In this document: one piece after another, positions 27,812 to 36,157 of the stretch
How the letters are laid out: each line of letters starts with the position of its first letter
Numbering within the stretch: position 1 is the first letter of the stretch
Assembly: GCF_002017875.1 (NCBI RefSeq)
Contig: NZ_MUFV01000001.1
Coordinates: 2,568,501 to 2,632,500, forward strand
Length of the DNA stretch: 64,000 nucleotides
Reading direction: 5' to 3'
Origin: Deinococcus sp. LM3
GTDB taxonomy: Bacteria > Deinococcota > Deinococci > Deinococcales > Deinococcaceae
Notes under the pieces: generated by a model
Databases searched by the model: none
What the model was told of the DNA's origin: nothing
What the model saw: only the letters and a program-made list of their open reading frames with translations
Program-made: the position numbers and the translations under genes

Positions 27812-28858
27812 ATGAAGCTCAAGCGCACCCGCCCAGACAACCAGACCGAGCTGCCCGCCCGCCGCCGCCTGCGCCCCCTGACGACCGCGCTGCTGATCGG
27901 CGGGCTGACCCTGGGCGCCGCCGCGCTGGCCCAGACAGCCCCTGCCTCGCCCGCGCCTGCCCAGGTGCAACCGGCCGAGCCCAACCGGCCCGTGAACCTG
28001 CGCGCCGCCGTGAGTGGCGAGCGGCGGTACCTGACCATCCCGAATTTTGGCCGGGTCGCGTACTACGCCGATGACCGCGGGCAGGGCCGACCGCTGGTCC
28101 TGACCAGCAGCGTGAACGCCGCCGCCAGCGCCTACGAGATGAAACCCCTCTGGGACGCCTACGTGGGCACCCGCCCGGTGTACGCCCTGGAATGGCCCGG
28201 TTTCGGCAGCAGCGACCGCCCGGACGTGACGTACACCAAGGAACTCATGACGGCGGCCCTGAACGCCCTGATCGCCGAACTGAACACCGACGTGGACGTG
28301 GTCGGCCTGAGCCTGGGCAGCGAGTTCGTGGCCCGCGCCGCGCTGCTCGACCGCCGGGTCCGCAGCGCCGTCCTGATCAGCCCGAGCGGCCTGGGCAGCC
28401 CGCGCGGCGGCACCCAGGAAGCCACCGCCGACGACGGCGGCCAGCAACTGTACGACCGCCTGAACACCTTCAGTACGCCGCTGTACGCCGTCATCCGCAC
28501 GCGGCCCAGCATCCAGTACTTCCTGAGCCGCTCGTTCCGGGGACCCGTGGACGGCGGCCTGATCGACTACTCGCTGGACACTACCCGCCAGCCCGGCGCG
28601 AAGTACGCCCCGATCTACTTCATCAGTGGCCGCCTGTTCACCGCCGACGCCTACGCCGACCTGTACAGCCGTCTCAGCATCCCCACGCTGGTCCTGTACG
28701 ACCAGGACGGCTTCGTGTCCTTCGAACGCCTGCAGGCGTTCACCCTGCAGGCCGGCGTCCGCGCCGTGCGGATCGAGGGCACGGACGGACTGCCCCACTT
28801 CGAGAAGACGCCCGAGGTCAGGGCCGCGCTGGACGCCTTCTGGGCCGCGCTTCCCTGA
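27812..28858 (+). CDS. Alpha/beta-hydrolase with N-terminal membrane/export segment
   Basis: The 348-residue protein has a basic start MKLKRTRPDNQTELPARRR then a hydrophobic stretch LTTALLIGGLTLGAAALAQ, an Arg-rich signal or anchor. The hydrolase fold follows: RPLVLTSSVNAA, ALEWPGFGSSDRP, the nucleophile elbow VVGLSLGSEF (about residue 166) and a final His in GLPHFEKTPEV. The acid is probably the Asp in VLYDQDGFVS. The substrate is unknown; oxidoreductase or cap-domain features are not evident. It is divergent from the polyprenyl synthase gene. Confidence 0.8.
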   Translation: MKLKRTRPDNQTELPARRRLRPLTTALLIGGLTLGAAALAQTAPASPAPAQVQPAEPNRPVNLRAAVSGERRYLTIPNFGRVAYYADDRGQGRPLVLTSSVNAAASAYEMKPLWDAYVGTRPVYALEWPGFGSSDRPDVTYTKELMTAALNALIAELNTDVDVVGLSLGSEFVARAALLDRRVRSAVLISPSGLGSPRGGTQEATADDGGQQLYDRLNTFSTPLYAVIRTRPSIQYFLSRSFRGPVDGGLIDYSLDTTRQPGAKYAPIYFISGRLFTADAYADLYSRLSIPTLVLYDQDGFVSFERLQAFTLQAGVRAVRIEGTDGLPHFEKTPEVRAALDAFWAALP

Positions 28859-28894
28859 AGGCCCCCCGGTGGGGGCGGTCATGTCACCCCACAC

Positions 28895-28954
28895 ATGAAG
28901 GCAACTGCCGGTACACGCTGGAGTCAGTTCAATTATCGTGTTCTGAGTACATGA
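28895..28954 (+). other. Short upstream ORF overlapping the GGDEF gene start
   Basis: ATG 28895 opens a 19-codon frame (MKATAGTRWSQFNYRVLST) whose TGA overlaps the next ATG as ATGA (28951-28954). No good promoter hexamer precedes it, so it may be chance, but the same arrangement recurs in the window. Confidence 0.35.
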
Positions 28955-30525
28955 ACACCCCGCCCCCCGCCCTCTCCCCACTGGACACCGCCTGGGACGC
29001 CCGTGACGCACAGCCGTCCCTGGCCCGCGCGCTCGTCCAGCCGGAACTGGGCGGCCCGGACGACCCGCAGGCCGGCGTGATCGCCGGATACCTGCTGTGG
29101 CGGGACGGCGCCCTGCCCGACGCGGTCGAACGCGTCACGCTCAGCCTCAACCGCCTCAGGCTCGAGCCGCCCAGCGTGTGGCTGGGACGCGGCCTGAACA
29201 TCCTCGCGGCTCTGCAGAGCCAGCTGAACCGCCCGGACCTGGCCGTCTCGCTGTACCAGGAGCAGGTGGACCTCGCCCGGCACATCCGCGACCCGGAACT
29301 CTCCGCGACCGCCCTGCACGACCTGGGCGTCGAACTGCGCTTCAGTGACCCGGAACGCGCCCGCCAGCACATCACCGAGGCGCTCCTGATCTTCCAGGGC
29401 ATGAACTACGCCCACGGGGTCGCGGTCGCGCACACCAACCTCGCCGATTTCGCCCAGCGTGCCGGCGACCACCACGTCACGCTGCACCACACCGCGCAGG
29501 CGATGGCCTTCCCGTTCATGGACCAGCAGCCCACCCTGGAAGTCGAGGTGCAGGCCGCGCGCCTCCACGCCCTGAGCGCCCTGAACGACCCGGCCGCCGC
29601 CGAGCCCCGCGCCCGCCTGGAACACTTCGGCCGGTCCCACACCAACCCGGAAGTGCAGATCACGGCGCGCCTCGCCCTGGCCCGCCACGCCCCCCCGGCA
29701 CAGATCGTCGCGCTCCTCACGCCCGCCGTCGACACCGCCCGCCGCCTCGGCGAGCACGTGAATCTGCCCGTCCTGCACGAGGAACTCAGCGCCGCGCACG
29801 CCGCCCTGGGCGACCACGCCGCCGCCCTGCACCACCTGAGCGAGACCCTGCGGCTCGAACGCAGCCGCCACGCCGCCGAACGCCGCCAGAACCTCCAGAG
29901 CTTCGAGGTCCTGCACCGCATCCAGGCACTCCAGGACATCGCCGAACAGGAACGCCACCGCAACGACGAACTGAACGTCCACCTGCAGGAACTCCGCGCC
30001 CTGAACCGCCGCATCCGCGAACTGGGCCGCACCGACCACCTCACCCAGCTGACCAACCGCGAACACCTCTTCCACGAGGGCGAACGCCTCGCCGCTGCCA
30101 GCACCCCCCAGCGCCCCCTGGCCGCCGCCATCATCGACATCGACCACTTCAAACGCATCAACGACACCTGGGGCCACCAGCTGGGCGACACCGTCCTGCA
30201 ACACACCGCGCAACTGATCCGCAGCGTCGCCCGGCCCGGCGACGTCACCGCCCGCTACGGCGGCGAGGAATTCACGATCCTGCGCCCGGACGCCACCGCC
30301 GCCGACCTCGCCCAGACCTGCCAGGAACTGCAGCGCCGCATGCACGCCCACCCCTGGCAGGACATCATCCCGGACCTGCGCGTCACCCTCAGCATCGGCG
30401 TGGCCGACACCGCCCACTCCGCCCCGCCCGGCCCGCCGGACTTCGACGCCCTGGTCGGCGAGGCCGACCGCCGCCTGTACGCCGCCAAGAACGCCGGCCG
30501 CGACCACATCCGCGCCGAAGCCTGA
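28951..30525 (+). CDS. Diguanylate cyclase with TPR-like sensor domain (524 aa)
   Basis: Residues about 1-330 are helical repeats of TPR type (for example HDLGVELRFSDPERARQHITEALLIF and LAAAHAALGDHAAALHHL-like segments), then a coiled coil (QALQDIAEQERHRNDELNVHLQELR, in parts at 325-360), then a GGDEF domain. The active-site loop is ARYGGEEF, and the product-binding I-site RPGD lies five residues before it, so feedback inhibition by c-di-GMP is expected. It makes c-di-GMP in the cytosol in response to a protein or peptide partner. Confidence 0.92.
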   Translation: MNTPPPALSPLDTAWDARDAQPSLARALVQPELGGPDDPQAGVIAGYLLWRDGALPDAVERVTLSLNRLRLEPPSVWLGRGLNILAALQSQLNRPDLAVSLYQEQVDLARHIRDPELSATALHDLGVELRFSDPERARQHITEALLIFQGMNYAHGVAVAHTNLADFAQRAGDHHVTLHHTAQAMAFPFMDQQPTLEVEVQAARLHALSALNDPAAAEPRARLEHFGRSHTNPEVQITARLALARHAPPAQIVALLTPAVDTARRLGEHVNLPVLHEELSAAHAALGDHAAALHHLSETLRLERSRHAAERRQNLQSFEVLHRIQALQDIAEQERHRNDELNVHLQELRALNRRIRELGRTDHLTQLTNREHLFHEGERLAAASTPQRPLAAAIIDIDHFKRINDTWGHQLGDTVLQHTAQLIRSVARPGDVTARYGGEEFTILRPDATAADLAQTCQELQRRMHAHPWQDIIPDLRVTLSIGVADTAHSAPPGPPDFDALVGEADRRLYAAKNAGRDHIRAEA

Positions 30526-30581
30526 ACGTCACCTCAAGCCCACCCACCCCGCCTGCTCACACGCAGCTGACACCCTGGGGT

Positions 30582-30782
30582 ATGACCCTGCTCTCCGTCA
30601 TCGGCTTCATCGTCCTGCTGCAGGTCATCACCGGTGTGGTCCTGGGCCTGTGCGTCGCCTACCTCGCCCTGCGCGGCCCCCGCCACAGCCTGAACACCAC
30701 CCGCCAGCTCAACCGCTACCCCACTCCGCAGGCATGGAAGGCAGTCCAGTCCAACCAGCGTGGCCCGCAGGCCGGCGACTGA
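30582..30782 (+). CDS. Small single-pass membrane protein (66 aa)
   Basis: The protein MTLLSVIGFIVLLQVITGVV is one membrane helix (about residues 3-28) followed by a basic, Gln/Asn-rich cytosolic tail (RGPRHSLNTTRQLNRYP). A CACCCT sequence 5 bases before the ATG could act as a weak -10 element. No family is recognised; the start codon position and codon bias support a real gene. Confidence 0.55.
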   Translation: MTLLSVIGFIVLLQVITGVVLGLCVAYLALRGPRHSLNTTRQLNRYPTPQAWKAVQSNQRGPQAGD

Positions 30783-30864
30783 ACCGGACTCCAGGCGGGT
30801 AGCTCGCGGGGACCAAGTAGACGCCGACTCGCAGAGGCGCGAGGGCGGGCTGAAGCAGCACGGC

Positions 30865-30896
30865 GGCCCCACCGCCCGCATGGGACAGGTGGGGCC
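30865..30896. terminator. Hairpin between convergent genes
   Basis: GGCCCCACC (30865-30873) pairs with GGTGGGGCC (30888-30896). It lies just past the leuS stop and could end transcripts from either side. There is no strong T-run. Confidence 0.5.
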
Positions 30897-30911
30897 ACGC
30901 CGGTTGGGTCG

Positions 30912-33389
30912 TCAGCGGACGACGATGTTGATGATGCGGCCCGGCACGTAGATCTCCTTGACGATCTCCTTGCCTTCCATGAAGCGCGCGACGTCCGGGA
31001 CGGCCCGGGCGGCGCTCAGGGCTTCTTCCTGGGTGGCGGTCTTGGAGATCGTGACCTGTCCGCGCACCTTGCCGCTGACCTGGACGCCCATGGTGACGGT
31101 GTCGCGGGTGGCGGCGGCCTCGTCCAGGGCGGGCCACGCGGCGGTGTGCACACTGCCGTCCTGGCCGCGCCCGGTCCAGATTTCCTCGGCGATGTGCGGG
31201 ACGACCGGGGCCAGCAGGCGCACGAAGATGTCCAGCGCCTCGTCCCAGGCGGGCGTGCCGAACGCGGGGGCGCGTTTGGCCTTGACCAGCGTGTTCGTCA
31301 GTTCCATCAGCGCGGCGACGATGGTGTTGAAACTCAGGCGTTCAAAGTCACCGTCGATCTTTTTCAGGGTGCTGTGCACCGCGAAGCGCAGGTCGGCCTC
31401 GCTGATCGTCTCGGCGGGGCCGGTGGGTTTGTCCTCGAAGTACAGGTTCCACACCCGCGACAGCCACTTGGCGGGACCGTTGATGCCCTGCGGGTCCCAC
31501 GGGCCGCCCAGTTCCCACGGCGCGATGAACATCAGGTACGTGCGGACCGTGTCCGCGCCGTACTCGCGCACCAGGTCGTCCGGGTCGACGACGTTCCCGC
31601 GCGACTTGCTCATCTTCTCGCCGTCCTCGCCCAGGATCATGCCCTGGTTGCGCAGCCGGGCGAAGGGTTCGCTGTGCTTCGTCAGGCCCATGTCACGCAT
31701 GACCTTCACCCAGAACCGCGAGTACAGCAGGTGCAGGATCGCGTGCTCGATGCCGCCCGTGTACAGGTCGACGGGCATCATGGGGTCCTTGGCGGGGTCG
31801 AAGGGGCCCTCGTGGTAGTCGGGGCTCAGGTAGCGGTACATGTACCAGCTGGAATCCACGAAGGTGTCCATGGTGTCGGTGTCGCGCTCGGCGGGGCCGC
31901 CGCAGACGGGGCAGGTGGCCGTCATCCATGCCTTATCCAGTTTCAGGGGGCTCTGGCCGGTCGGGGTGAACTCCACGTTCTCGGGCAGGCGCACGGGCAG
32001 CTGATCCTCGGGGACGGGCTGCGCGCCGTGCTCGGGGCAGTGGACGAAGGGAATCGGCGTGCCCCAGTAACGCTGGCGGGCGAACAGCCAGTCGCGCAGG
32101 CGGTACGTGGTCTTGGCCGTGGCGATCCCGCGCGCTTCCAGTTTCTCGACAATGCCGGCGATGCTGGCCTTCCCGCCGGGCAGCCCGTCGAACTCGCCGC
32201 TGTTCACGATGACGCCCTCGCCGGTGTACGCCTCCTGGGCGTCAGGGGCCATCGGCTCGCCACCCTCGGGCCGGATGACTTCCGTGATCTCCAGGCCGAA
32301 CCGGCGGGCGAACGCGAAGTCACGCTCGTCGTGCGCGGGCACCGCCATGATGGACCCGGTGCCGTACGTGACCAGCACGTAATCCGCCACCCAGATCGGT
32401 AACTGGTGACCGGTGATGGGGTGCGTGGCGAAGCTGCCGGTGAACACGCCGGTCTTCTCGCCCTCCTGCTGGCGCTCCACGTCGGTCTTGCGGCCGGCGG
32501 CGGCCACGTACGCCTCGACCTCGGCGCGCTGTTCGTCGGTGGTCAGTTCTGCCACCTTGGCGTGCTCGGGGGCCAGCACCATGAACGTCGCGCCCATCAG
32601 GGTGTCCGGGCGGGTCGTGAAGACCGTTTCCGGTCCGGCGGGCGTGTCGAAGGTCACCTCGGCGCCGACCGACTTGCCGATCCAGTTGGTCTGCATCAGC
32701 TTGACCTTCTCGGGCATGTCGGCGCCGCTGAAGTCCAGCAGTTCCTCGGCGTAGTCCGTGATCTTCATGTACCACTGGCTCAGGTTGCGTTTCTCGACGG
32801 CCGTGCCGCAGCGTTCGCAGTGGCCGTTCACGACCTGCTCGTTCGCCAGCACCGTCTGGTCCTTCGGGCACCAGTTCACCAGACCGCCCTTCTTGTACAC
32901 CAGCCCGCGCTTGTAGAACTCGATGAAGAACCACTGGTTCCAGCGGTAGTACTCGGGGTCGCAGGTGGCGAACTGACGGCTCCAGTCGATCATGGTGCCC
33001 ATCGCCTGGAACTGCCCGGTCATGCGCTCGATGTTCGCGTATGTCCAGGTCGCCGGGTTGGTGCGGTTCTTGATGGCGGCGTTCTCGGCGGGCAGACCGA
33101 AGGCGTCGAAGCCCATCGGGAACAGCACGTTGTACCCGCGCATCCGCAGCCAGCGCGCCCGCGCGTCCGGCGCGACGTTCGCGTACCAGTGACCGATGTG
33201 CAGGTTTCCGCTGGGGTACGGGAACATCGTCAGGGCGTAGAACTTCTCGCCCGGCGCGTTCTCGTCGAAGCGGTACAGGCCGCTGGCCTCCCAGGTGTCC
33301 TGCCATTTCTTCTCGATGGCGTGCGGGTTGTAGCGCTCCATGCGCGGCTCGGCAATGTTGATCGGCTGGGGGTCGTTCATCTGGGTCAT
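30912..33389 (-). CDS. leuS: Leucyl-tRNA synthetase
   Basis: The 825-residue class I synthetase has the HIGH motif in GNLHIGHWYAN (residues 64-67), the editing domain with TRPDTLMGATFM and the Asp-containing VPAHDERDFAFA, zinc-type Cys pairs (CERCG, CPVCGG) and KMSKS in DGEKMSKSRGNVVDPD (about residue 590). It charges tRNA-Leu. An AGGAG lies 5-6 bases before the ATG. The 174-base leader upstream contains a small ORF and two alternative hairpins, the second a terminator, so expression is probably attenuated according to leucine supply. Confidence 0.97.
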   Translation of the reverse strand: MTQMNDPQPINIAEPRMERYNPHAIEKKWQDTWEASGLYRFDENAPGEKFYALTMFPYPSGNLHIGHWYANVAPDARARWLRMRGYNVLFPMGFDAFGLPAENAAIKNRTNPATWTYANIERMTGQFQAMGTMIDWSRQFATCDPEYYRWNQWFFIEFYKRGLVYKKGGLVNWCPKDQTVLANEQVVNGHCERCGTAVEKRNLSQWYMKITDYAEELLDFSGADMPEKVKLMQTNWIGKSVGAEVTFDTPAGPETVFTTRPDTLMGATFMVLAPEHAKVAELTTDEQRAEVEAYVAAAGRKTDVERQQEGEKTGVFTGSFATHPITGHQLPIWVADYVLVTYGTGSIMAVPAHDERDFAFARRFGLEITEVIRPEGGEPMAPDAQEAYTGEGVIVNSGEFDGLPGGKASIAGIVEKLEARGIATAKTTYRLRDWLFARQRYWGTPIPFVHCPEHGAQPVPEDQLPVRLPENVEFTPTGQSPLKLDKAWMTATCPVCGGPAERDTDTMDTFVDSSWYMYRYLSPDYHEGPFDPAKDPMMPVDLYTGGIEHAILHLLYSRFWVKVMRDMGLTKHSEPFARLRNQGMILGEDGEKMSKSRGNVVDPDDLVREYGADTVRTYLMFIAPWELGGPWDPQGINGPAKWLSRVWNLYFEDKPTGPAETISEADLRFAVHSTLKKIDGDFERLSFNTIVAALMELTNTLVKAKRAPAFGTPAWDEALDIFVRLLAPVVPHIAEEIWTGRGQDGSVHTAAWPALDEAAATRDTVTMGVQVSGKVRGQVTISKTATQEEALSAARAVPDVARFMEGKEIVKEIYVPGRIINIVVR

Positions 33390-33470
33390 GGGAACTCCTG
33401 GGTTGATAGTGGATGCTTGATGGAAGCACTTGCAGTTGCTGATGCTGAGGCTGGTCTACCGACCATCATC

Positions 33471-33499
33471 AAAAAAAATGCCCCGGCAGTCAGCCGGGG
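33471..33499 (-). terminator. Intrinsic terminator in the leuS leader
   Basis: On the minus strand CCCCGG and CCGGGG form a 6-bp stem with a 7-base loop, followed by CATTTTTTTT. It lies between the leader promoter and leuS, so it must be bypassed for leuS expression. Confidence 0.88.
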
Positions 33500-33540
33500 A
33501 CGCTCGAACGGACCTGGGCAGTCAGTCGAGGCGTCCCCGG
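33494..33540 (-). promoter_or_regulatory. Antiterminator hairpin overlapping the leuS terminator
   Basis: On the minus strand CCGGGGACGC(C)TCGA (33540-33526) pairs with TCGAGCGTCCCCGG (33507-33494), 14 pairs with one bulged base. Its 3' arm contains the CCCCGG used as the 5' arm of the terminator, so the two cannot form together. Its 5' arm is the end of the leader-peptide coding sequence, so a translating ribosome would prevent it from forming. Confidence 0.75.
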
Positions 33541-33563
33541 ATGGTAAGCGCAGAGCGGATCAT
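33522..33563 (-). CDS. Leader peptide MIRSALTIRGRLD of leuS
   Basis: A 13-codon ORF begins at ATG 33563, exactly 7 bases after TACACT, the leaderless spacing used across this window. It has two leucine codons, CTT and CTC, while CTG dominates in neighbouring genes. Its stop lies in the loop of the antiterminator. It probably senses leucine charging by ribosome position; no function as a peptide is expected. Confidence 0.72.
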   Translation of the reverse strand: MIRSALTIRGRLD

Positions 33564-33570
33564 GCCTGAA

Positions 33571-33576
33571 AGTGTA
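33571..33576 (-). promoter_or_regulatory. -10 element TACACT of the leuS leader
   Basis: TACACT on the minus strand is 7 bases before the leader ATG. A GTGACG sequence 18 bases further up resembles a -35 box. Confidence 0.65.
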
Positions 33577-33628
33577 GCGCACCGCCCGGCCGTTCGTCAC
33601 GCCGGCGGGCCAGCATTCAGTGGGCCGG

Positions 33629-34045
33629 TCAGCGGGCCGGGGTGCTGCTGAGCGTCACGAACGTCCCCGCCCCCTGGTGCGCGGCGAGGTACAGCACCCG
33701 CTCGCGGCCGCGCGTGAGGACCACCTCAAGCTGCACGCCGTCGTCGGGCCGCGCGGTCAGCTGCGTGAACCCCCCGGCCTTCAGGACGTCCAGGACCGCC
33801 TCGGGTTGCCAGTCTGGGAAGCTGAACTGCTCGACGCGGGTCTGACCGGCCCGCACCTCGGCGCGCACGCTGCGCGAGTCCGGGCAGGTGGGAGTCGCGC
33901 CCGCCGGGACCGCGCCCACCTCCCACACCTGTCCGGGCTGCGCGAAGCAGTACAGCTCCCCGCGCCAGCGCGCCCCGGACTGCCACCACCCGGCCGCGCC
34001 TGCCACCACCACCAGCGCCGCGACCACCCACCCCGTTCGTCTCAT
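33629..34045 (-). CDS. Membrane-anchored exported protein, unknown (138 aa)
   Basis: The start MRRTGWVVAALVVVAGAAGWW is a single hydrophobic anchor or uncleaved signal. The outer part (SGARWRGELYCFAQPGQ to SSTPAR) has a Cys pair (LYCFAQ, PTCPDS) and several predicted strands. No family is recognised. TAGCCT 7 bases before the ATG fixes the start. Confidence 0.65.
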   Translation of the reverse strand: MRRTGWVVAALVVVAGAAGWWQSGARWRGELYCFAQPGQVWEVGAVPAGATPTCPDSRSVRAEVRAGQTRVEQFSFPDWQPEAVLDVLKAGGFTQLTARPDDGVQLEVVLTRGRERVLYLAAHQGAGTFVTLSSTPAR

Positions 34046-34052
34046 GTCGCGC

Positions 34053-34058
34053 AGGCTA
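34053..34058 (-). promoter_or_regulatory. -10 element TAGCCT
   Basis: TAGCCT on the minus strand is 7 bases before the ATG at 34045. Confidence 0.6.
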
Positions 34059-34120
34059 CCCCGGCCCCCCGCGCGCCGCCCAGGGGCACCCGGCCCCCAG
34101 GCGTGGCCCAGCCCGGCTAC

Positions 34121-35404
34121 TCAGCCCAGCGGCGGGGCCAGCAGGCACAGGACGCCCAGGCCCAGCACCGCGACCGGCGCCAGCGCCGCCAGCCCGGCCG
34201 CGCCGCACAGCGTTCCCAGCAGGGCGGGAGTCAGGGCCGCGCCGAACGCCGCCTGCCCCGCTGCACCTGTTCCGGGCAGCGTATCGCCCAGCCAGGAGTG
34301 AACGGCGTGCGCCGCCCAGGGGCTCAGCAGCGCCGTCAGGGCCACCGCCGCGCCAGCCCCGGCCAGCAGGGCGCCCAGCAGGCAGAAGGCACCCAGGCCC
34401 AGGCCAGCCGGCAGCGAGGCCAGCAGGCGGGCCGTGCGGGCGTCCAGCGGCGCGCCCGCCGGCAGGGTGGGGGGCCGCACCGCCAGCGTGACCGTCAGCG
34501 GGAGCGCGGCCAGCGCCGGGGCCCCGGTTGCCAGGGCCGCGCCGCCCAGCAGCGCCGGCAGCAGGGCCAGGGGGCGGTTCAGGACGGACAGCGCCGCGCG
34601 CCACAGCAGCGCCCCGGCGGGTGTGGCCCGCCGCAGCGGGGGAGACCAGGGCCGCGCGGGCCGGTGCCCGTCGGCCGTCATGACCGGGGCGGGCAGGCGC
34701 AGGCGGCGCGCTCCGACCCGCAGCGCCTGAATCTCCAGTTGCCGGTGCAGACGCGGGGGCAGATCGGCGTGCAGGGAGCGGCGCCACGTCCACGCGGCGG
34801 CTGCGCCGGTCAGGGCCGCGCCGACCGGCAGCAGCGCCGGGTGCAGCAGGCCCGCCAGCGGCAGCAGCGTCCCGGCCAGCAGGATCGGCGCGGGCCGCCC
34901 CGTCAGGCGGGCGGCGTGCGCCCCGGCCCGCACCAGCGCCACGCCGGGCGCCAGCAGCGGCAGGGCCGAGGCGACCGCCCAGCTTCCGGCGTGCCACGCC
35001 AGCAGCAGCCCCCCGGCGGCGAGTCCGGCCAGCAGCCACGGTGCAGCCGTCCTCAGCAGCGGCCAGAGCAGCGCGGCCCACGGCGCGGCGGGCGACCGCA
35101 GCCAGCTCAGGTCCGCGCCGCCCAGGGTCAGCGGCGGGCGGCCAGACCGGGCGCTCAGGGCGGCCAGCAGCAGGCCCGCGCACACCACGGGCAGCAGCAG
35201 CGCCAGCGGCAGGTCCAGCGGCGTGGGCCGGTACGTCTGCCACAGACTGACGAGCGCGATCAGGGCCGCGCCGCCCAGGTACGCCGCCATCAGCGGCAGC
35301 CCGGCGGCCCGCCACGCCCCCCAGGTCTGCCGCCACGCGCGGCGGGACGCCCGGGCCTGCGCGGCCCACACGGCCCGTTCTGGCGGCCCGGGTCGGCCGC
35401 TCAC
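34121..35404 (-). CDS. ABC transporter permease-like membrane protein (427 aa)
   Basis: The protein begins at GTG 35404, which overlaps the stop of the ATPase gene (GTGA), so the two are coupled. It is very rich in Ala, Leu, Gly and Pro with about ten or more hydrophobic segments (for example LPLMAAYLGGAALIALVSLW, LALLLPVVCAGLLLAALSA, VAVLGLGVLCLLAPPLG). It has no clear family motif, which is common for permeases of the ABC-2/heme-exporter kind. With the neighbouring ATPase it should form an exporter; the cargo is unknown. Confidence 0.72.
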   Translation of the reverse strand: MSGRPGPPERAVWAAQARASRRAWRQTWGAWRAAGLPLMAAYLGGAALIALVSLWQTYRPTPLDLPLALLLPVVCAGLLLAALSARSGRPPLTLGGADLSWLRSPAAPWAALLWPLLRTAAPWLLAGLAAGGLLLAWHAGSWAVASALPLLAPGVALVRAGAHAARLTGRPAPILLAGTLLPLAGLLHPALLPVGAALTGAAAAWTWRRSLHADLPPRLHRQLEIQALRVGARRLRLPAPVMTADGHRPARPWSPPLRRATPAGALLWRAALSVLNRPLALLPALLGGAALATGAPALAALPLTVTLAVRPPTLPAGAPLDARTARLLASLPAGLGLGAFCLLGALLAGAGAAVALTALLSPWAAHAVHSWLGDTLPGTGAAGQAAFGAALTPALLGTLCGAAGLAALAPVAVLGLGVLCLLAPPLG

Positions 35405-36084
35405 GCCACGTCCAGCGTCAGCGTGCGGGGGTGCAGCGGGGCCAGTTCGTCCCCGTGCGTCGTGACGATCAGCACCCCGCCCGCCTGCGCCCGCTCCCGG
35501 ACGGCCCGCAGCAGCGCGTCGCGGGCGGCGGTGTCCAGCGTGCCGAACGGTTCGTCCAGCAGCGTCAGCGGCAGGCCCAGGCCCAGCGCGGCACTCAGCG
35601 CGACCTTCTGACGGGTGCCGCGCGACAGGTCCTGCGGCCACGCGTCCAGCCAGCGGTCCAGTCCCAGCGTCCCGGCCAGGGCCAGCAGCGGCGCGGCCGG
35701 GCGGGACCACAGCGCCGCCGTGAACTGCAGGAACTCCCCGGCGTTCAGGTCGTCCGGCAGGGGCGCGTCGGTGGACACCCACGCCGTCGCCGCCCGCGCC
35801 GTCCGGCTGCCCGGCACGTCGCCTGCGACCCGCGCGCCGTCCACGCCCCCCTGCTCGCCGGCCAGGGCGCGCAGCAGCGTCGTCTTGCCGGCGCCGTTCG
35901 GGCCGTGCAGGTGCAGCACCTCGCCCGCCCGCAGGGTCAGGCCGGGCAGCTGCGCCAGCGGACGCCCGGCGACCACCAGCGGGCCGGGCGGCAGGAACAG
36001 GGCCGGAACGGGCGGCTCAGACGTGGGCGGTTCGGGCGGGGGCGGCTCAGAGGGCGGCGGCGCGGTCAGGGATGACGGGGGCAT
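35401..36084 (-). CDS. ABC transporter ATP-binding protein (227 aa)
   Basis: All ABC motifs are visible: Walker A HLHGPNGAGKTTLL (about residues 60-73), the signature LSRGTRQKVALSAALG (about residue 151), Walker B LPLTLLDEPFGTLD and the switch His in VTTHGDE. A Pro/Glu-rich tail precedes the domain (residues 5-28). It resembles CcmA/ABC-2-type ATPases that drive export. The ATG at 36084 is preferred to TTG 36090 because TACCGT lies 8 bases upstream. It is co-translated with the permease. Confidence 0.88.
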   Translation of the reverse strand: MPPSSLTAPPPSEPPPPEPPTSEPPVPALFLPPGPLVVAGRPLAQLPGLTLRAGEVLHLHGPNGAGKTTLLRALAGEQGGVDGARVAGDVPGSRTARAATAWVSTDAPLPDDLNAGEFLQFTAALWSRPAAPLLALAGTLGLDRWLDAWPQDLSRGTRQKVALSAALGLGLPLTLLDEPFGTLDTAARDALLRAVRERAQAGGVLIVTTHGDELAPLHPRTLTLDVA

Positions 36085-36092
36085 CTGCAAGG

Positions 36093-36098
36093 ACGGTA
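36093..36098 (-). promoter_or_regulatory. -10 element TACCGT
   Basis: TACCGT on the minus strand is 8 bases before the ATG at 36084 of the ABC operon. Confidence 0.5.
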
Positions 36099-36142
36099 CG
36101 GTCCCGGCGGGGGGGAGGTTCCCACACCCCGCGCCCGGCCTC

Positions 36143-36148
36143 TATGCT
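36143..36148 (+). promoter_or_regulatory. -10 element TATGCT
   Basis: TATGCT is 9 bases before the ATG at 36158. Confidence 0.55.
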
Positions 36149-36157
36149 GCGGGCATC

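Noticed and set aside
30783..30864. Possible tRNA or small RNA gene between the 66-aa gene and leuS
   Set aside because: Short complementary pieces occur but no cloverleaf, no T-loop (GTTC) and no acceptor stem can be formed.
33389..33600. T-box riboswitch for leuS
   Set aside because: No T-box sequence of the AGGGTGGNACCGCG type and no specifier-loop layout; the leader instead has a small ORF with competing hairpins.
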